From assembly GCF_905475345.1 (NCBI RefSeq), contig NC_066586.1:10052400-10116399 (forward strand): 64,000 nucleotides of DNA, in the 5' to 3' direction. How positions within the stretch are numbered: position 1 is the stretch's first letter; every line of letters begins with the position of its first letter. Made by a program: the position numbers and the translations under genes. This document shows, in pieces, positions 1-12,480 of the stretch. Origin of the DNA: Vespula vulgaris. Lineage: Eukaryota; Arthropoda; Insecta; Hymenoptera; Vespidae. Under the pieces are notes generated by a model. The model did no database searches. It was not told the origin of the DNA and saw only the letters and a list, made by a program, of their open reading frames with translations.

Positions 1-2245
1 CTTATGAATGTATCTATATACATATAGATAAGTATATCTCCGTTCTTTCTTCGAGATGACGAGACGTTAAGATATCGAAAGAAAAGGGGGTTAAGAGAAC
101 TACATACTATCGGAGAGATGATGCTGCTCTTTCATCGCGGACCTGTTGAGCTTTGCGAAAAATTCGAAAGACGATCATTGTTCTTTGTGCCGCACGAATG
201 AAAGTGACGAAGGAACGGTAATTTTCCTTCCATGGATCTTCCCTCTCCATGAAACGGAATTATTAGAGACGATTAATAGACGTAACGAATTGAAATTCAG
301 ATCTTCCAATTCAGACCTCCTCCTTCATTCTCTTCTTCTATCATCTTTCTTGTACTCTCTGTTTTCTCTGTTTTCTCGAGCTCGTTTAACATCGTCACGA
401 TGATCCGTGCAATTTCGTTCTTATAAGACTGAGATTTTCTTGACGAACGAAAAAAAAACTTCCTTCGATCTTTTATCTTGTTGAGATCGTTTTAATAGTC
501 CTTACAATGGATTGGTGGTTCAACGTCTTCTGCGACATCCGATCGCGACCCTCCTCAGGTTTTTAACAATGTTTTGACATTGATATCAGTTCCCGATTAA
601 TACCATTAGCACAAGCCAATATAAGCGAAAAGAATATTACTTTCTTCATACATTCTTCACTAAAAAAGGACAGTGCAAACAGAACAAGAGTCTGTCAAGT
701 AGGACATTTATATGTGAGTCGCTTTAAATGCTTTGTTCATAAAAGAACGAAGCGAACCTTTTCCTAGTATATCTACCTTCGCGAGGTTATTAAGATAGCC
801 ATATAGGTCGATGACGTTAAGAGTACTTGGTACTGAACACGTTTTCCCATTGTCTCGAGAGAATATAGAAAGTAAAAAAGATGCAAAAAAAAAAGAGCGA
901 AAGAAGGGGAGAAAAAGAAAGAGAAAGAGACTGCGGAGAAAAAGATGTCAGAATGCAGTGTAGCGGCATTGCAGGGTGACGTGCGGAGGTCACGTGGGAG
1001 CAGCTCCTGACGAGATATCGACTGCTAACCCCTATCGATACATCGATGGACTTCGGAGTCGTATATTCCTAAGAGCTATATCTATCTCAGCCCCGATATG
1101 TCCCGATATATTGTATACTGTTGCCGCAAAAAAGCATGAAGGGAAAGAGTATAACAGAGAAGAGGGAGAAAGAGAGAAAAGCAGTCAAAGAAGAACCAAT
1201 AGAGGCGAGCAGAATGCTCGAACCACTTTCTTTATCCCTCTCTGTCTGTTACGTCCTTACGATGTAAACCCGGCTGCTTACGGGTATAGTTTTTATTTTT
1301 TGGTAATCATATTTAATGGCAAAGATCTATTACGGACGAAAGGTTCGATGAGAAAAAATCTTGCAGGCTAAATTGTGTGATAAATAAATATTTAAGGTAT
1401 TTATCTACGTATTTGTTTCGGCCGAAATGTTTCAAGGCAATAAAATATTTAGTCACCAATTGTAAAAAAACTTTTTCTCCGGTAATCTGAGTAATTACGT
1501 GCGTAACTTATCCTTTTTTTTTATCATTTTCTCTTCGATTTAAACAATGTAGAATGATATTTTTCAATCTCTTTTGAGAATTTTGAGAGAATTATACTCT
1601 GAAAGTTACTTGCAGGAAAACATTAGCTCGTGTTTTCGCTTCTTCTTCATATTTCAAACATGCTATTTCTTTCAAAACACACTATTTACTTTTATTAACC
1701 AAGATCATTCCAAATTTCAAATTATTACAATCATTGCAGTTTTGGTTATTCGAAAAATAAATAAAATTTAAGAAATTCCTTGACTAACATTTATTCATCG
1801 ATTATCTCAAGATAAAATGAGGTACTCAAAATTAATTTGGCGAGTATCAAGTTTCGATCGATTGTGTCAATCAAAAAAGGGTGATTGGCAACACGGTGAA
1901 AAGCATAAGACGACTCGCGCGCATCATTGGTCTTTCGAACTTGATCGACTCGCAGACGCTTCACAAAACACTATCACTGTTGAATCCTTGGCAACTGCTT
2001 TTTCTTACATTCTCTTTCTCACTCCCTTACTCTTTCGTTTCGAGCTTCCCTACATTTACTCTCTACCCCGTCGTAATTTTCCACGCCGAAGTATCCACTT
2101 TCGATCGTGGATCGTGTCGGCGTTTAGTTTTGCTTTTATTTGAAATTGAAACGAAATTGAAACCTCGATACGCTTCCAGGCCGATCCCAACTCCTTCCCT
2201 CTTCTATCCTCTTTTCCACTTTCATTTCTTTCTTTTCTCCATTCC
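1..2245. other. non-coding interval, AT-rich
   Basis: I see no gene here. The open stretches are short and low-complexity. A purine-rich A/GA tract lies at about 885-930. The sequence around 960-1060 is more GC-balanced, but no conserved motif was recognised. No splice-flanked coding exon or RNA gene is visible. Confidence 0.6.
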
Positions 2246-2305
2246 CTCTCTCTCTCTCTCTCTTTCTCACTCTCTCAATCTCTCCCTCTCTCTCTCTCTC
2301 TCTCT
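2246..2305. repeat. (CT)n microsatellite, interrupted
   Basis: Two CT runs are joined by a short TTTCTCA/CAATCTCTCC interruption. The tract opens reading frames on both strands (Leu-Ser one way, Arg-Glu the other), which explains the overlapping ORFs of about 150 and 66 codons here. They are not evidence of a gene. Confidence 0.95.
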
Positions 2306-2636
2306 GCCCTTCCGTTCCCAAGGATTTCTTTTTCACTTGATACTATACTAAAATGACGAGCTCTATCCAGGAAAAGAAATGAAAATGGTCGAGCTTACTT
2401 TAACTGGCACAAGGCTAATTTTCCTTTTACGATCAAAACTAGTTGAAAAAGTTAGGATTTCGGTTAATCCCTTCGTATATCGGCGAATTCCAATTATTTA
2501 TTGGAATTGATAAAAACTAGGAATAAAAATGTTAAAGGGACACGTTAAGAGGACAAGTGTTACACTCTCTCGATAATTCTCATTCTAAAAAATATATTTT
2601 ATTCTTCTTAAAAATCATGTAAAACAATTTTACTAA

Positions 2637-2671
2637 AGTCGTTCTTGTTTTCTTTTTGTTTCAGGTAAATT
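2637..2671 (+). other. candidate recursive (ratcheting) 3'/5' splice site
   Basis: A T-rich polypyrimidine tract (about 2641-2660) leads to TTTCAG ending at 2664, followed at once by GTAAAT (2665-2670). An acceptor directly abutting a donor is the hallmark of zero-nucleotide-exon ratchet points in long insect introns. The pyrimidine tract is strong. The donor is moderate, because the ideal is GTAAGT. There is no adjacent coding exon to support an ordinary acceptor. This is motif evidence only; lariat or nascent RNA reads would be needed to confirm it. Confidence 0.35.
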
Positions 2672-4355
2672 GTTCGGATGTCTATCGAAGTAATGAATAC
2701 GTCGGTTGTTTGACTCCCCGTCGAAATTGTAATTCGTTTATGAATGACTTGCACTCGTTATCTCTTCGGCTTCAGCTTTCTCGAGTAGACGGATAAGGAA
2801 ACGAGGATAAGGGAAGTCGCGTTGAAAGGTTTGATTAGTTTTCGAAGTTTTCAACGAGCCGGCATTAAGGTACCATTGAAATCTCTACTATCTACCGACT
2901 TCCTTATTCGCTTTTCCTTTCTTCGTTTTCCTTCCTGCTCGGTCAGTAGATCGAAACATTATCCAGAAAGGAAAGGGAAAAAGCAGCTCTTTTTAAGAAT
3001 TTTATCGTATAAAGCGCACAGAAGTCGAACTCGAATCGAATTGGAAAGTATAAGAAAGAGAAAAAGAGAGACGGAACTAGAGTCGAGGGGAAATCGAAGG
3101 AGTGACTTGTTATCAAAACGATTATTCTCTGGACATGCTTCCGAATTGATCACTTTTGCCATTTGAATACGAAAGAACAAAATTTGCTAAGATTCAATAA
3201 AGAAAAAGAGTGATGCAGATGTGCTAAGAGAAGAGAAAAGAGGGATAGCATACATAAGTACATTCGCTGCGCCGTAGATTCGTTTCACGAGGTTTGCAAA
3301 TAAAGCAGAGTTCGTGCGAAGTGGCTTTCTCCGCAGAAATATTATGATGCTATAAATACGTGGAAGCTCGTTAAAACGTGACGAATAGCTTTAGCACGAG
3401 GACTAGTAGAACGTCGTTATGGTAGGAGGGGGGAATATAATATTAATTTAATCGGTTGGCACTGTCGTTTGAACGCGCTCGAAACTAAGTATCTCTCCCT
3501 TTCTCTTTCTTCCTGCATATTCTAGAGAAGAAGATATGCATCAACGAGAAAAGGAATTAGCATGTGAAATAATACTCTCCAAATTCATTTTCTCAGAAGC
3601 TGATGTAAACCCTTAGATCGGTCATAAAATCGAGATCCGAGGAGTACCCGTGCATATGCGTGCAAACGAGCTTACGCAACTACGTACGAATTAAGTCTAA
3701 TACTAAAAATATGCGAGTAAGGAATGATATTGCACGCGGCACGTTTATGCAAATGAAATCACGAAAACGGTAATAGAAATTTTTATTCGCTTGTATGTAC
3801 TAGTTACATACATTCTGCTCCATTGATTCCATCGAGAGAAAACAGTATTAAAAAAGAATGACTTTACTTTGTCTAGAAATTTTCTCTACAAGAATTGTAA
3901 TGTAAAATTAGCGAGAAAGAAGTTATCGAGCATTTTTTCTAATCCCTTTATAACTCCACAAAATCATTGCAGAGGTGTCTTTAACACAATTTATTATTAA
4001 AACGCGCAGTGTACGTTCACCATTGTACTTTGTAATTTCGAGGGCTGACGTTGAAATGCTTATAAAAGTACGTGTTCGCGAGTGCGCTTGTAAAATTATT
4101 ATAAAAATTGTATGCCAGAATTGCTGAGAATTTGTGTGCTTTAAACTCGAATTACAGATTTAAAACAACGCGCGGAAAAGTACGATGATTTCGATGTGAA
4201 GCAGTTTTTTATATTTGAGTTTTGATTCGTACATGAGCCTGCAGTTTATAAAAATAATTAAAGGAAAATGTAAAGTATTCCAAGGCATTTGGATAAGTGA
4301 GTCGTTAGAAACGTAATGAAGTGTTTGAATGTTGACAAGCAATACTGTTTGATCG

Positions 4356-4357
<2 letters not shown>
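2672..4357. other. non-coding interval
   Basis: Mixed AT-rich sequence with scattered CpG. A 114-codon plus-strand frame around 2822-3166 and an antisense 73-codon frame overlap it; neither resembles a known protein, and both run through purine/pyrimidine-biased sequence. An octamer-like ATGCAAAT lies near 3749. Nothing else was recognised. Confidence 0.55.
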
Positions 4358-4392
<35 letters not shown>

Positions 4393-4470
4393 AATTTCTC
4401 TCTCTCTCTCTCTTTTTCTCTTTCAAACTCTCTCTCTTCCTCTTTCTTTCTCTCTCTTTTTCTCATTCTC
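4358..4470. repeat. (CT)n microsatellite, long and interrupted
   Basis: About 110 bp of CT-dominated sequence: a pure run at about 4358-4389, then shorter runs broken by TTTCAATTT and TTTTT interruptions. It creates the Leu-Ser frame seen on the plus strand. Confidence 0.95.
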
Positions 4471-5623
4471 CCTTCATAGTAAGTCGTGCAAAGGAAAGGT
4501 GGGGTTCGACCACAGGTATTTCAGAGATAAAATTCTGCCACTTACCGCTCAGGAATTTATTGCACTGGAATTTCCAACGATAATTACGCGCCGTGTGCCA
4601 AGTCGTGCTTACTCACGAAACGCGAAGACAAATTAGGGTAGATATCCGTTTCTCTCCCCTTTCCTTTCGAAACAAGTATTTCTTAATGAATTCTCGACGT
4701 TTCGAGTAGGAAAGGATGTTAGGAAGGTTCAAGTCGAAGCTCAAATGTCGAAAGAGGAATCTTTCCTGGTCGTCTTACGAAAACGATCGCTTCTATTTCC
4801 TGTTCTCGATAACAAGTCGTTCGCTCTTTCCATTTGATTTTAATGCGAAAGGAAGGAACTTGATCGTTTCTCGGCATTCGTACGATCACCGTGATAGTCC
4901 TCTCATCGTAAAGCTGATACCGTACTTCGTTATAGCAGGATATAAATCTGAATCGAACAAATTCCAATTGAGAGAGAGAGAGAGAGAGAGTAAGAATAAG
5001 AGAGGTATTTAAAGTGAAAATCTGCATGCGTGCAATTGCGTTCAGTCATGCATTTGTTGAAATTCACGAAATACATAGCTCACGTTCTCCATTCGCTTTC
5101 TTTTTTTTTCTTGCTTTTTATTTTAATTTTTTATTCCAAGTGCGTCAGCCCACTTTACCACTTTGCACGACTTCTCAATTGACGTTAAAGCGACTCGTTG
5201 GTATAAACCGGCTGAAAATATTATAATTTCGCGGATAAGAGTGGTGGTAGGATATACTTTTATTTTTGCGCTACGCTTTGCGAAGTAAGCGTATTTAACT
5301 TGCTCCGGCATTATATCTGGTTCACCTTCCTGTATATTTTACTTTGAGTATCGTGACATTACGAAAATATGCGAGCTCTTCGAAGATGTCAGGATGGAAA
5401 GCGTTTGCTCTCGTTTTATATTATATTGCGATATTTACTCATCGCGAATGATATCTGGCCCGGAAAATCTAAATTTCAAGGAAAATAATTCCGCAATGAA
5501 CGTCGGATATGTGCCGAGTACTTGCGATGTGTTCTTGGTAAGAGCAACTTCACGCGTTTGTAAATCATTATCGCTTTTCCTCTGTCTTCCCCTACTTCTC
5601 TCTTACTTTCTAACCTGTTCTCC
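4471..5623. other. non-coding interval with short (GA)n at 4971-4990
   Basis: Several overlapping short frames exist on both strands (98 and 102 codons antisense to each other near 4716-5027); antisense pairs like this are typical of stop-poor non-coding sequence. A (GA)n run lies at 4971-4990. No gene was recognised. Confidence 0.55.
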
Positions 5624-5628
5624 CTCCT

Positions 5629-5660
<32 letters not shown>

Positions 5661-5873
5661 TATCTTCCTTCACGGCTTTGTCTAATTTTCGAAGCTCGTA
5701 CTGAGAAACTCGACGGAACGCTTCTAATCAGCGGCAAGACCCGTCAAGTTCTTCCGCATTGAGTTACATTTGGTGGAAGCGAGAGGAAACGAGAGAGTAA
5801 GAGAAAGAGAGATGAGAGTACCGTAGCTCAGATGATTGCATATACCTTGAAATGCTCCTTTCCCTGTTGGTGT

Positions 5874-5925
<52 letters not shown>

Positions 5926-5938
5926 CCTTCCTTCCTTT
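5624..5938. repeat. two (CT)n microsatellites
   Basis: The first tract spans about 5624-5665 and includes CTAT variants. The second, a nearly pure (CT)n run, spans about 5877-5922 and grades into CCCTCCCTTCC to 5938. The short sequence between them (5666-5876) holds no recognisable gene. Confidence 0.95.
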
Positions 5939-6379
5939 CTCCTATATTTCAAGCTTGCTCTTTGAGCTCGCAAGAACCCAAAACTTTGATCTCTGATTCT
6001 CGTTTTATCTAGAGAAACCTCCAACTTAGACTAAGCTTATCCACCAATTCCACCACTCTTATTCTCTCTCTCTCCCTTTCTCTTTCTTCTCATTTTTTTT
6101 CTTCTCGTTCGGTTTTCTCTTCTTCTCCGTCTCCGTTTTGCGCTCGACATTCTTGCAACTCTTCGCTAATTTGTAAGAACATGATCATTATTGTAACACA
6201 GTTCAGCCAAGGAAATAGAACAGTTGAGGGTTCATTGCATAAAAACAATCGAGCGAAGCTGTATTAGTCTTATCACAGATAACAGATGTTCTCTTTGGCC
6301 TTGTTCGTCTTATTTCTGAGAAAAAGCAAGTCCGAAACACATGTAGCTCTGTTTAGTGCAACGATCGAAAGTTTTGCTA
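5939..6379. other. non-coding interval, pyrimidine-rich start
   Basis: A further imperfect CT/T-rich stretch lies at about 6061-6130. The rest is unremarkable AT-rich sequence with no gene. Confidence 0.6.
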
Positions 6380-6605
6380 CGGTTATTTCGCATATCTGTT
6401 CAAGCAGAGGGCGTTTCTTCACCAATGTGTTGCCCCAGTCGTTTTACACTTGACACTCGAAATCCTTGGCGCGTTCCGAGCACTCGACTCGTTACAACTA
6501 GTAGTTACGGGCAGTAACGTCCGGACGTGCATTCGATGCGGTAAGAACTTTCAGGAGTTACGGTTGCCGGATCACTTAATTGTCGTCGGTAATTAGTACC
6601 ATTTC
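6380..6605. promoter_or_regulatory. regulatory-looking low-repeat island
   Basis: A stretch free of microsatellites, more GC-balanced than its flanks. It carries a perfect 12-bp palindrome ACGTCCGGACGT (6517-6528), a CACTTAATTG motif (NK-homeodomain-like CACTTAA), a GGTAATTAG homeodomain-type core and a good donor-like GCGGTAAGAAC near 6537. No ORF of note. I infer a candidate enhancer or conserved non-coding element from motif texture alone. Confidence 0.25.
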
Positions 6606-8808
6606 CTCTGCAACGGACTATCTTTTACGGTCGAGAAGAAACGAAGAAACGTGCCGTTTATTGAATGGTTTGCATATATTACATAGATATTCGATATGTT
6701 AAATTTTATGAAGATTATCTATATTCGTTCATAAAATAGTATATTTGTTCTCTTTACTAAAATAGTAAAATATGTATTTATTATCTATATATTCAAATAA
6801 TATTCGATACTTTGATCACGAATATACTATCTGTTTATTCAACCAATCGAAAGCAACATTTTGAAATATTAGAGACAATTTGAATGTATGTATGTGTCTA
6901 TATATATATATATTTTATGAGAATTGCCTAATGAAGTACCGTTGAAAGAGAAAAAACACATCGTAGCTGGAAAAGCGATAGCCACGAAATTGCCGGACGT
7001 GTAACGATCAACCTTCATGCGTAAACGTAGATAGTTCTGTCTCATTCTAACACGTTCCTCGTATTCCTTTCCTTCAAAACTACTCATACACTCGTAGTAA
7101 CGACTGTAGCGGCTACACAAGCTTTATTAACGTTTTACTACCGACTTTACTGCTGATTTACGCGCACAGTTACTTTCGCTTTGTATCACACGGTCGACGA
7201 CTCGCTCGATGAAGACGACGACAGAAACGATTACGACGTTGAAATAAACGAGAATGGAGAATCAATGTCCTATCCACTGGCATGGATCCTTTACTTTCAG
7301 TATTTTTGTGAAAATTATTTTCTTCTAGAAGAGAGACATAACTACATAGAAAAAAAAAGAGAGAAAAAGGAAAATAGTATTTCTATTTCATCTCGTGTAT
7401 TCTTCTACAATTGTTAACCTGTTGCAATATAAAAGAATTATCGTGGTTAGTCTTTGAAGACATTTTTAGTACTTGTTCGATGTCTGCTTATTTAATGTTG
7501 CGACGATACGTTATTTAGTTGGTGAATCATGACCTTTCTTAAACTTCGAGTAATCTTAACTAACTCAGCAGTTGTTCCAAGAAATAATGGATTTACTCGG
7601 AATATTTGAAAGGAAGGAGAGAACTTTCCTGAAAAAAGCTAGAATACCGTTGGTTGAAGAGTAACATACCTCAACGAAAGTCATTATTCTTCCGCGAAGA
7701 GTAGTAACTGACGCTTGTGAAACCCAAGAAGTCGTAGTTTACGTACGGAATGAAGTAAATGCGTGACACCCTGTCGGCTCACCGATTTAAATTATGTTGA
7801 AATGGAAGAACCTTGATCAGGTAGCAAAGACACTTCCTTAAAACGCTTGAAACTTTTTTGATGTTTTGTTGGTTCGTTTAGGAGTATCACGCGAGAAAGA
7901 AAAGAAAAAAAATGAATGAAATTTTGTTATCGCACGATACTTACGGTTAACGGGTAATTTCTTGCATAATGACTATAGTTGTAATTAAGAGAATATCGTA
8001 ATGTATTTTTATTCTCCGTACATCTTCGTTTTCAGCCATGAAACGCGAACTTCTTAGTGCACTTCTTAGAAAAATTGGATTTTGTTATTTCCATGGCCGA
8101 AAATAATCATGGAATACGTTGTTTATTTTTTTCTATTTCTTTTCTAATTGAACGAGAAGCGTTGAATAAATATTAGAAAGTTAAGAGTCATCGTAGTACC
8201 ATCGTCTTAGTCACGAGAAAAATGCCGGAGAACGAACTCGAGGCACGTTCGTTTACATTAGAGGAGAAAGGTGTTTCATCAGCACAAGACTTTTCACACA
8301 TGCACGTAGGCGTGTTGTTACTCTCCTAGGATGTGGAACAGGTGCGGTGATTAATGAACGTAAACTAGTTCCTAGTGTCCCCAGGATCGTTACCGTCCAA
8401 TATCGTTACCTGTCTATTCGAACTCTCGAGCACCACTATCGTTTTATTAACCTTAATAATTAGAAAAAACTGAGATTAAAAAAGACTCAGCAATGTAAAA
8501 TAGTCGGTTCGACCGAAACATTTATTTCTCGTAATCTCGACCAGGTCCAATTTAAAAAACTGTTTAATCAAACGCGTGTCTCTGCGATATATTAAAAATA
8601 TTTAATGTCCTGGGCGTGTACGGAATATCGATAAAATCTTCGAATCTGATAATTCCAGTAAGTATGTTTCCAATATTTCCTTTCAATGACACGAGATGTG
8701 GAAAGAGAGGTGTCGAATGAGTTTACTTTTCAGCTAAAACAAGAGATAGCTAACGTCGCAAATTATAGTCAACGAGTGTAAGCTAATAAAATACGGGCCA
8801 CCTGTGCG
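6606..8808. other. non-coding interval
   Basis: Very AT-rich at 6650-6920, with a short (TA)n near 6899-6912. A Glu/Asp-rich 78-codon frame at 7181-7417 is unrecognised and probably chance. A donor-like GAG/GTATGT lies on the minus strand near 7670. No gene, RNA or transposon was recognised. Confidence 0.55.
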
Positions 8809-8876
8809 TCTCTCTCTCTCTCTCTCTCTCTCTCCATCTCGTAGCGACATACACACACACAAACACACATACATAC
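8809..8876. repeat. (CT)n followed by (CA)n
   Basis: A CT run at 8809-8834 is followed within 15 bp by a CA-dominated run at about 8848-8876. A compound dinucleotide tract of this kind is common in insect non-coding DNA. Confidence 0.92.
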
Positions 8877-10458
8877 CACGTCGGATATGCTGGATGGGAT
8901 GATATAATATGCATTTGTACGATAGATACATTATAAGGAAACTCTATTGTCATTTTGCGGAAGGGAAAAAAGCGAGTGACTCGTCGTCAGCCGGCACTCC
9001 CGTAATACGGATTATTAATGGTTTACCGAGACTACTTTTTCTTTTTCTTCTTTCTTTCCACAAGTCGAAAGTTCGGTTGTATCAATTTCATGAAGCATTT
9101 TCGGACTCTTTCCTTGCCTCTCCGTAACGGATTACGAAGGAAAGAATCGCCTTTATGAATTATTTACGTATCGTTGCCGGAGAAACGATAACATTACCTC
9201 GAAACTCAATCCGCGTTTCGAATCGATATCGATATTCGCTCGAATTATTCGATTTTATTCTCTAAAATTTCGTAAATGCATCAACCGAACGTACTGTGTG
9301 CGAGGTTTTTTTTTACATCAGTCGAACTTAAAGAGAAAAACATTCAAAGTCAAGAAAAACACGTTCATATTCCTAAGAATCGGATGTCATATCTTCATCG
9401 CGATAATCATGTTGAGTAATTAAGGTGCACAGGTCTGTTCGTACATTATTCATTTACGATTGTAGATCTTATCTGATTCATCCACGCATGTAACTATTAC
9501 CACTATTATTAAATTTTAAAAAGTCTCTTCTTTGTACATGTATATTAGTACTCAGAAATGTGTATTACCTGATAGGGAAAGTTTTATCTTTGATTTAACT
9601 TCACTCGCAGAACATAATTTATCCTTCTGAAGAAGATTCGTTATTTCCTCTTTCTCACAATTAATTCCTTATTAAGGAAAAAGGGATAAGAAGAAAAAGA
9701 AACGATCGTGAGTACAATCGCCGACATCTTTAGAGATCTTTCATAATCACGATCTTTCAATCATAGGACCAGCACAATCATGATATACTATACTGATTAA
9801 TCGCGTTACATCGTTCTCGCATATTGCGACCTCAGCTCTTGATGCTTTACGCGAGGAGTCGGCTATGATATGTGTTTAGCTATTCTCGTGTTCTCGGAGT
9901 AGGTATCGAAATTGGATGAAACAGAAGCTTTCATAATGCGGAGGAATATAGCGTTGAGATAGCTTTGTATGTGTTTCCTCATACCATTGAAGATGTTACG
10001 GCGTGGAAGCTCGTGCCAATAACTCGGTGCATCGGAAGGAGAAAGTCGTCGTGAGAGAGAAGATCCGAGAGAGCAAGCAAGGAAGAAGATCGGGTAACAA
10101 CAATACCGGTAAATGAAGCAACGGTAACTCCGTAGTAAGCTTGGTAGTATCTTCAGCGACGTCTGCTGCCGGAGATAGTGTCCTCGTACGTGTGCGGTGA
10201 ACGTACTTTGGGCGGTTTCATCCCCTTTTCCCTGTTCATCTCGTTTACCACCCTCTCCATTTCTCTCACACTCAGGCTCATCGAGGCAACGTGTGTTTTA
10301 GAGTGGTGCAGGAAGGTCTTGCGGTTTTGGGGCTGCGCATACTAACGCTTCGGTTCGTCGTGGTGCAACGTATGAGAGGGGAGGTTGTGGTGGTAGGGGA
10401 TAAAGAGAAGGCGGTTCATACACGGAACGCACAGCTTGGATAAAGAGTAAAGAGAGGC

Positions 10459-10464
<6 letters not shown>
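8877..10464. other. non-coding interval
   Basis: AT-rich sequence becoming purine-rich and CpG-bearing after about 9980. On the minus strand, TTTCCCTATCAG followed directly by GTAATA (around 9555-9577) gives a weak acceptor/donor abutment. The 10.0-10.4 kb stretch has the texture of an insect 5' UTR (GAGA-rich, CpG-rich, no long ORF), but there is nothing to anchor a transcript. Confidence 0.45.
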
Positions 10465-10506
<42 letters not shown>

Positions 10507-10522
10507 AGAGAGAGAGAGAGAG
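10465..10522. repeat. (GA)n microsatellite
   Basis: A nearly pure GA run with one AGAAGG interruption. It is the purine arm of a possible fold-back with the CT run about 150 bp downstream. Confidence 0.95.
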
Positions 10523-10668
10523 TTGGGACGCGCGTATCGTAGGTCCATAATTACGCGAAGCTGCGATCGACGAAACAGATTATTAGGCGACGGGAATCGT
10601 AACGGCCCGCTGCTCTAACCTTCTCTAACTCTACGTTCTGCCAGCTCTATTACTAACAGTACTAGTCT

Positions 10669-10669
<1 letters not shown>

Positions 10670-10710
<41 letters not shown>

Positions 10711-10723
10711 CCTTTCTCTCTCT
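10670..10723. repeat. (CT)n microsatellite
   Basis: A pure CT run of about 35 bp grades into CCCTCCCTTTCTCTC. It is complementary in sense to the GA run at 10465-10522, so single strands could pair across about 150 bp. Confidence 0.95.
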
Positions 10724-12397
10724 AAAACAAAAATCGAGACTCCCCCACAAAACGGATTTTTCCAAGACACTCGGAGACTCCCGTCGGATATATTATCATT
10801 TAAACCGTGCACAACAGCTGCTGACTAAAATCGATTCGTTCCGTTGAAGGCCACGACGATAGTGTGCCTCATAATCCTAGCTCTTGCTCTCTTCTGTCCT
10901 TTATATCTTATATTTAGGATGCATTTAGCTCCAGAAATATACCTCTGTAGATATCTGTGACCCATTGTATTTGAGAACTTATGTATATGGTTGTAATATT
11001 GATCGGGAAAGAACGAAGGCGAACAGTTTTTACTAAAACATAGATGGTCTTTTAATCGTAATTATAATATCAAGAGAATAAATAATGCTGTTTCCGGCTA
11101 CTTGACGGTTCAAATATATAGAATTTATTTAATGATGCATCACATGTGTATGATGATAAAATTCAGATATTATTATTATTATTCTTTAAAATGTGCAAGA
11201 AAAACGAAATTTATCAGTAAATTTATGCAACATTTCTAATATTATACGCCAATGTTCTATTATGTAATTTTTTTCTCAAATGATAGAGAGTTAAAGTTAA
11301 TGAGTGTGACCAATCACTATGTAGTGGGTAATCACTGCATTGTTTACCGTAGACAAAGAGAAATCAACGGAGTAGAACGAAGAGGGTAATGCCAGAAGGT
11401 TGGAGAACACCGTGCTGCCTCGAGCGTGACTGCGGACATATGCATAGTGGATATGCTTCAATCTCTAAATAATTAATCGTCGACGAACGTTTTAACAAGG
11501 AGACTGATCGTGATCGGACGATCGTGATCACTTATCTACCTTGAAGCACGTTTCCTTCTTTTATTTCCGTCTTTAGAGATGCTACTTGACTTCGAACCTT
11601 ACCTTTTGAGTTAGTTTCTTCATGGATCGAACTCCAACTACTGTTGTGGATTCTTCACGTCATTATTTAATAACGTCGTTAGAAAGTACGAGGAATATCG
11701 TTGCACAGTTAGCGACCTAGATAAACCTCGATTTGTTTCGTAGAAGTTCTCGGATATAACTTGAGCTACGACCGAGTCTATTGTATCGTGAGTTATCGCG
11801 TTACGTAACCCTCCGCATTTTTCTTTCTTTCTTTTTTTCTTTTATTTTTTTTTCTTTTCTATTCTTTTTTTGTCAAATAATAAAAGTTTATGGCAGAACT
11901 TTGATTAGGCGTTTAATTTAAAGAAGGAACGTTAGATCGCAAAATAATTTTTTTCACAAGCTGATACTCATAAATATAAAGGAGATTGACGCGATTGGCC
12001 TTTACTATTACGATATATTAAGATATGTAGGATATAATATGCAAAGTGATCGATTGGAAATTGAGTAAACGAAAAAGTATTTCTGTTGTTAGATTTCAAA
12101 AAATGTTTAATTTTTTATTTACCAATAATATTTTATATTGAAAAGGTGATTATATTGCACTATATACTATACACTTCATAAAATTTACTATTGCGATCGA
12201 ATATAATTCTTTATCCGTATAATAGCTTTCGACACATGAACACTTAGATATAGACACATATATATGTACATACAAGTAAATACGCTATATACATATGCAT
12301 CGGGGTCGTAACGAAAGTTTTAAACTGCAGTTTCGACTTTGTGACGTCGACGCCAGCTGTGGGGGCATAAATAGTAGCATGAAGCGGGTCTCTGTAT
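10724..12397. other. non-coding interval
   Basis: AT-rich, with a short (ATT)n at about 11170-11182 and a T/CTTT-rich stretch at about 11819-11870. The palindromic GATCGTGATC cluster near 11505-11530 is notable but short. No gene was recognised. Confidence 0.55.
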
Positions 12398-12480
12398 GAT
12401 ATAGCGAGGTCGTGCAGCATTTACATTGTCGATCGACGTAAATGTATAAAAGTTGCAGCAACGGTGTTTCCTGGTATCTA
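12398..12480 (+). promoter_or_regulatory. TATA-like box beside an interrupted palindrome
   Basis: CATTTAC (12418-12424) and GTAAATG (12438-12444) are perfect inverted arms. They enclose the self-complementary GTCGATCGAC (12428-12437) with a 3-bp ATT asymmetry. TATAAAAG follows directly at 12445-12452. A TGACGTCG (CRE-like) motif lies about 100 bp upstream. This could be a core promoter on the + strand with an upstream dimer site, but no coding sequence follows that I can recognise and no transcript evidence is available. Confidence 0.25.

Noticed and set aside
1817..2351. 156- and 108-codon plus-strand frames
   Set aside because: They run into the (CT)n tract and consist largely of Phe/Ser/Leu from pyrimidine bias, with no domain, splice context or recognised similarity.
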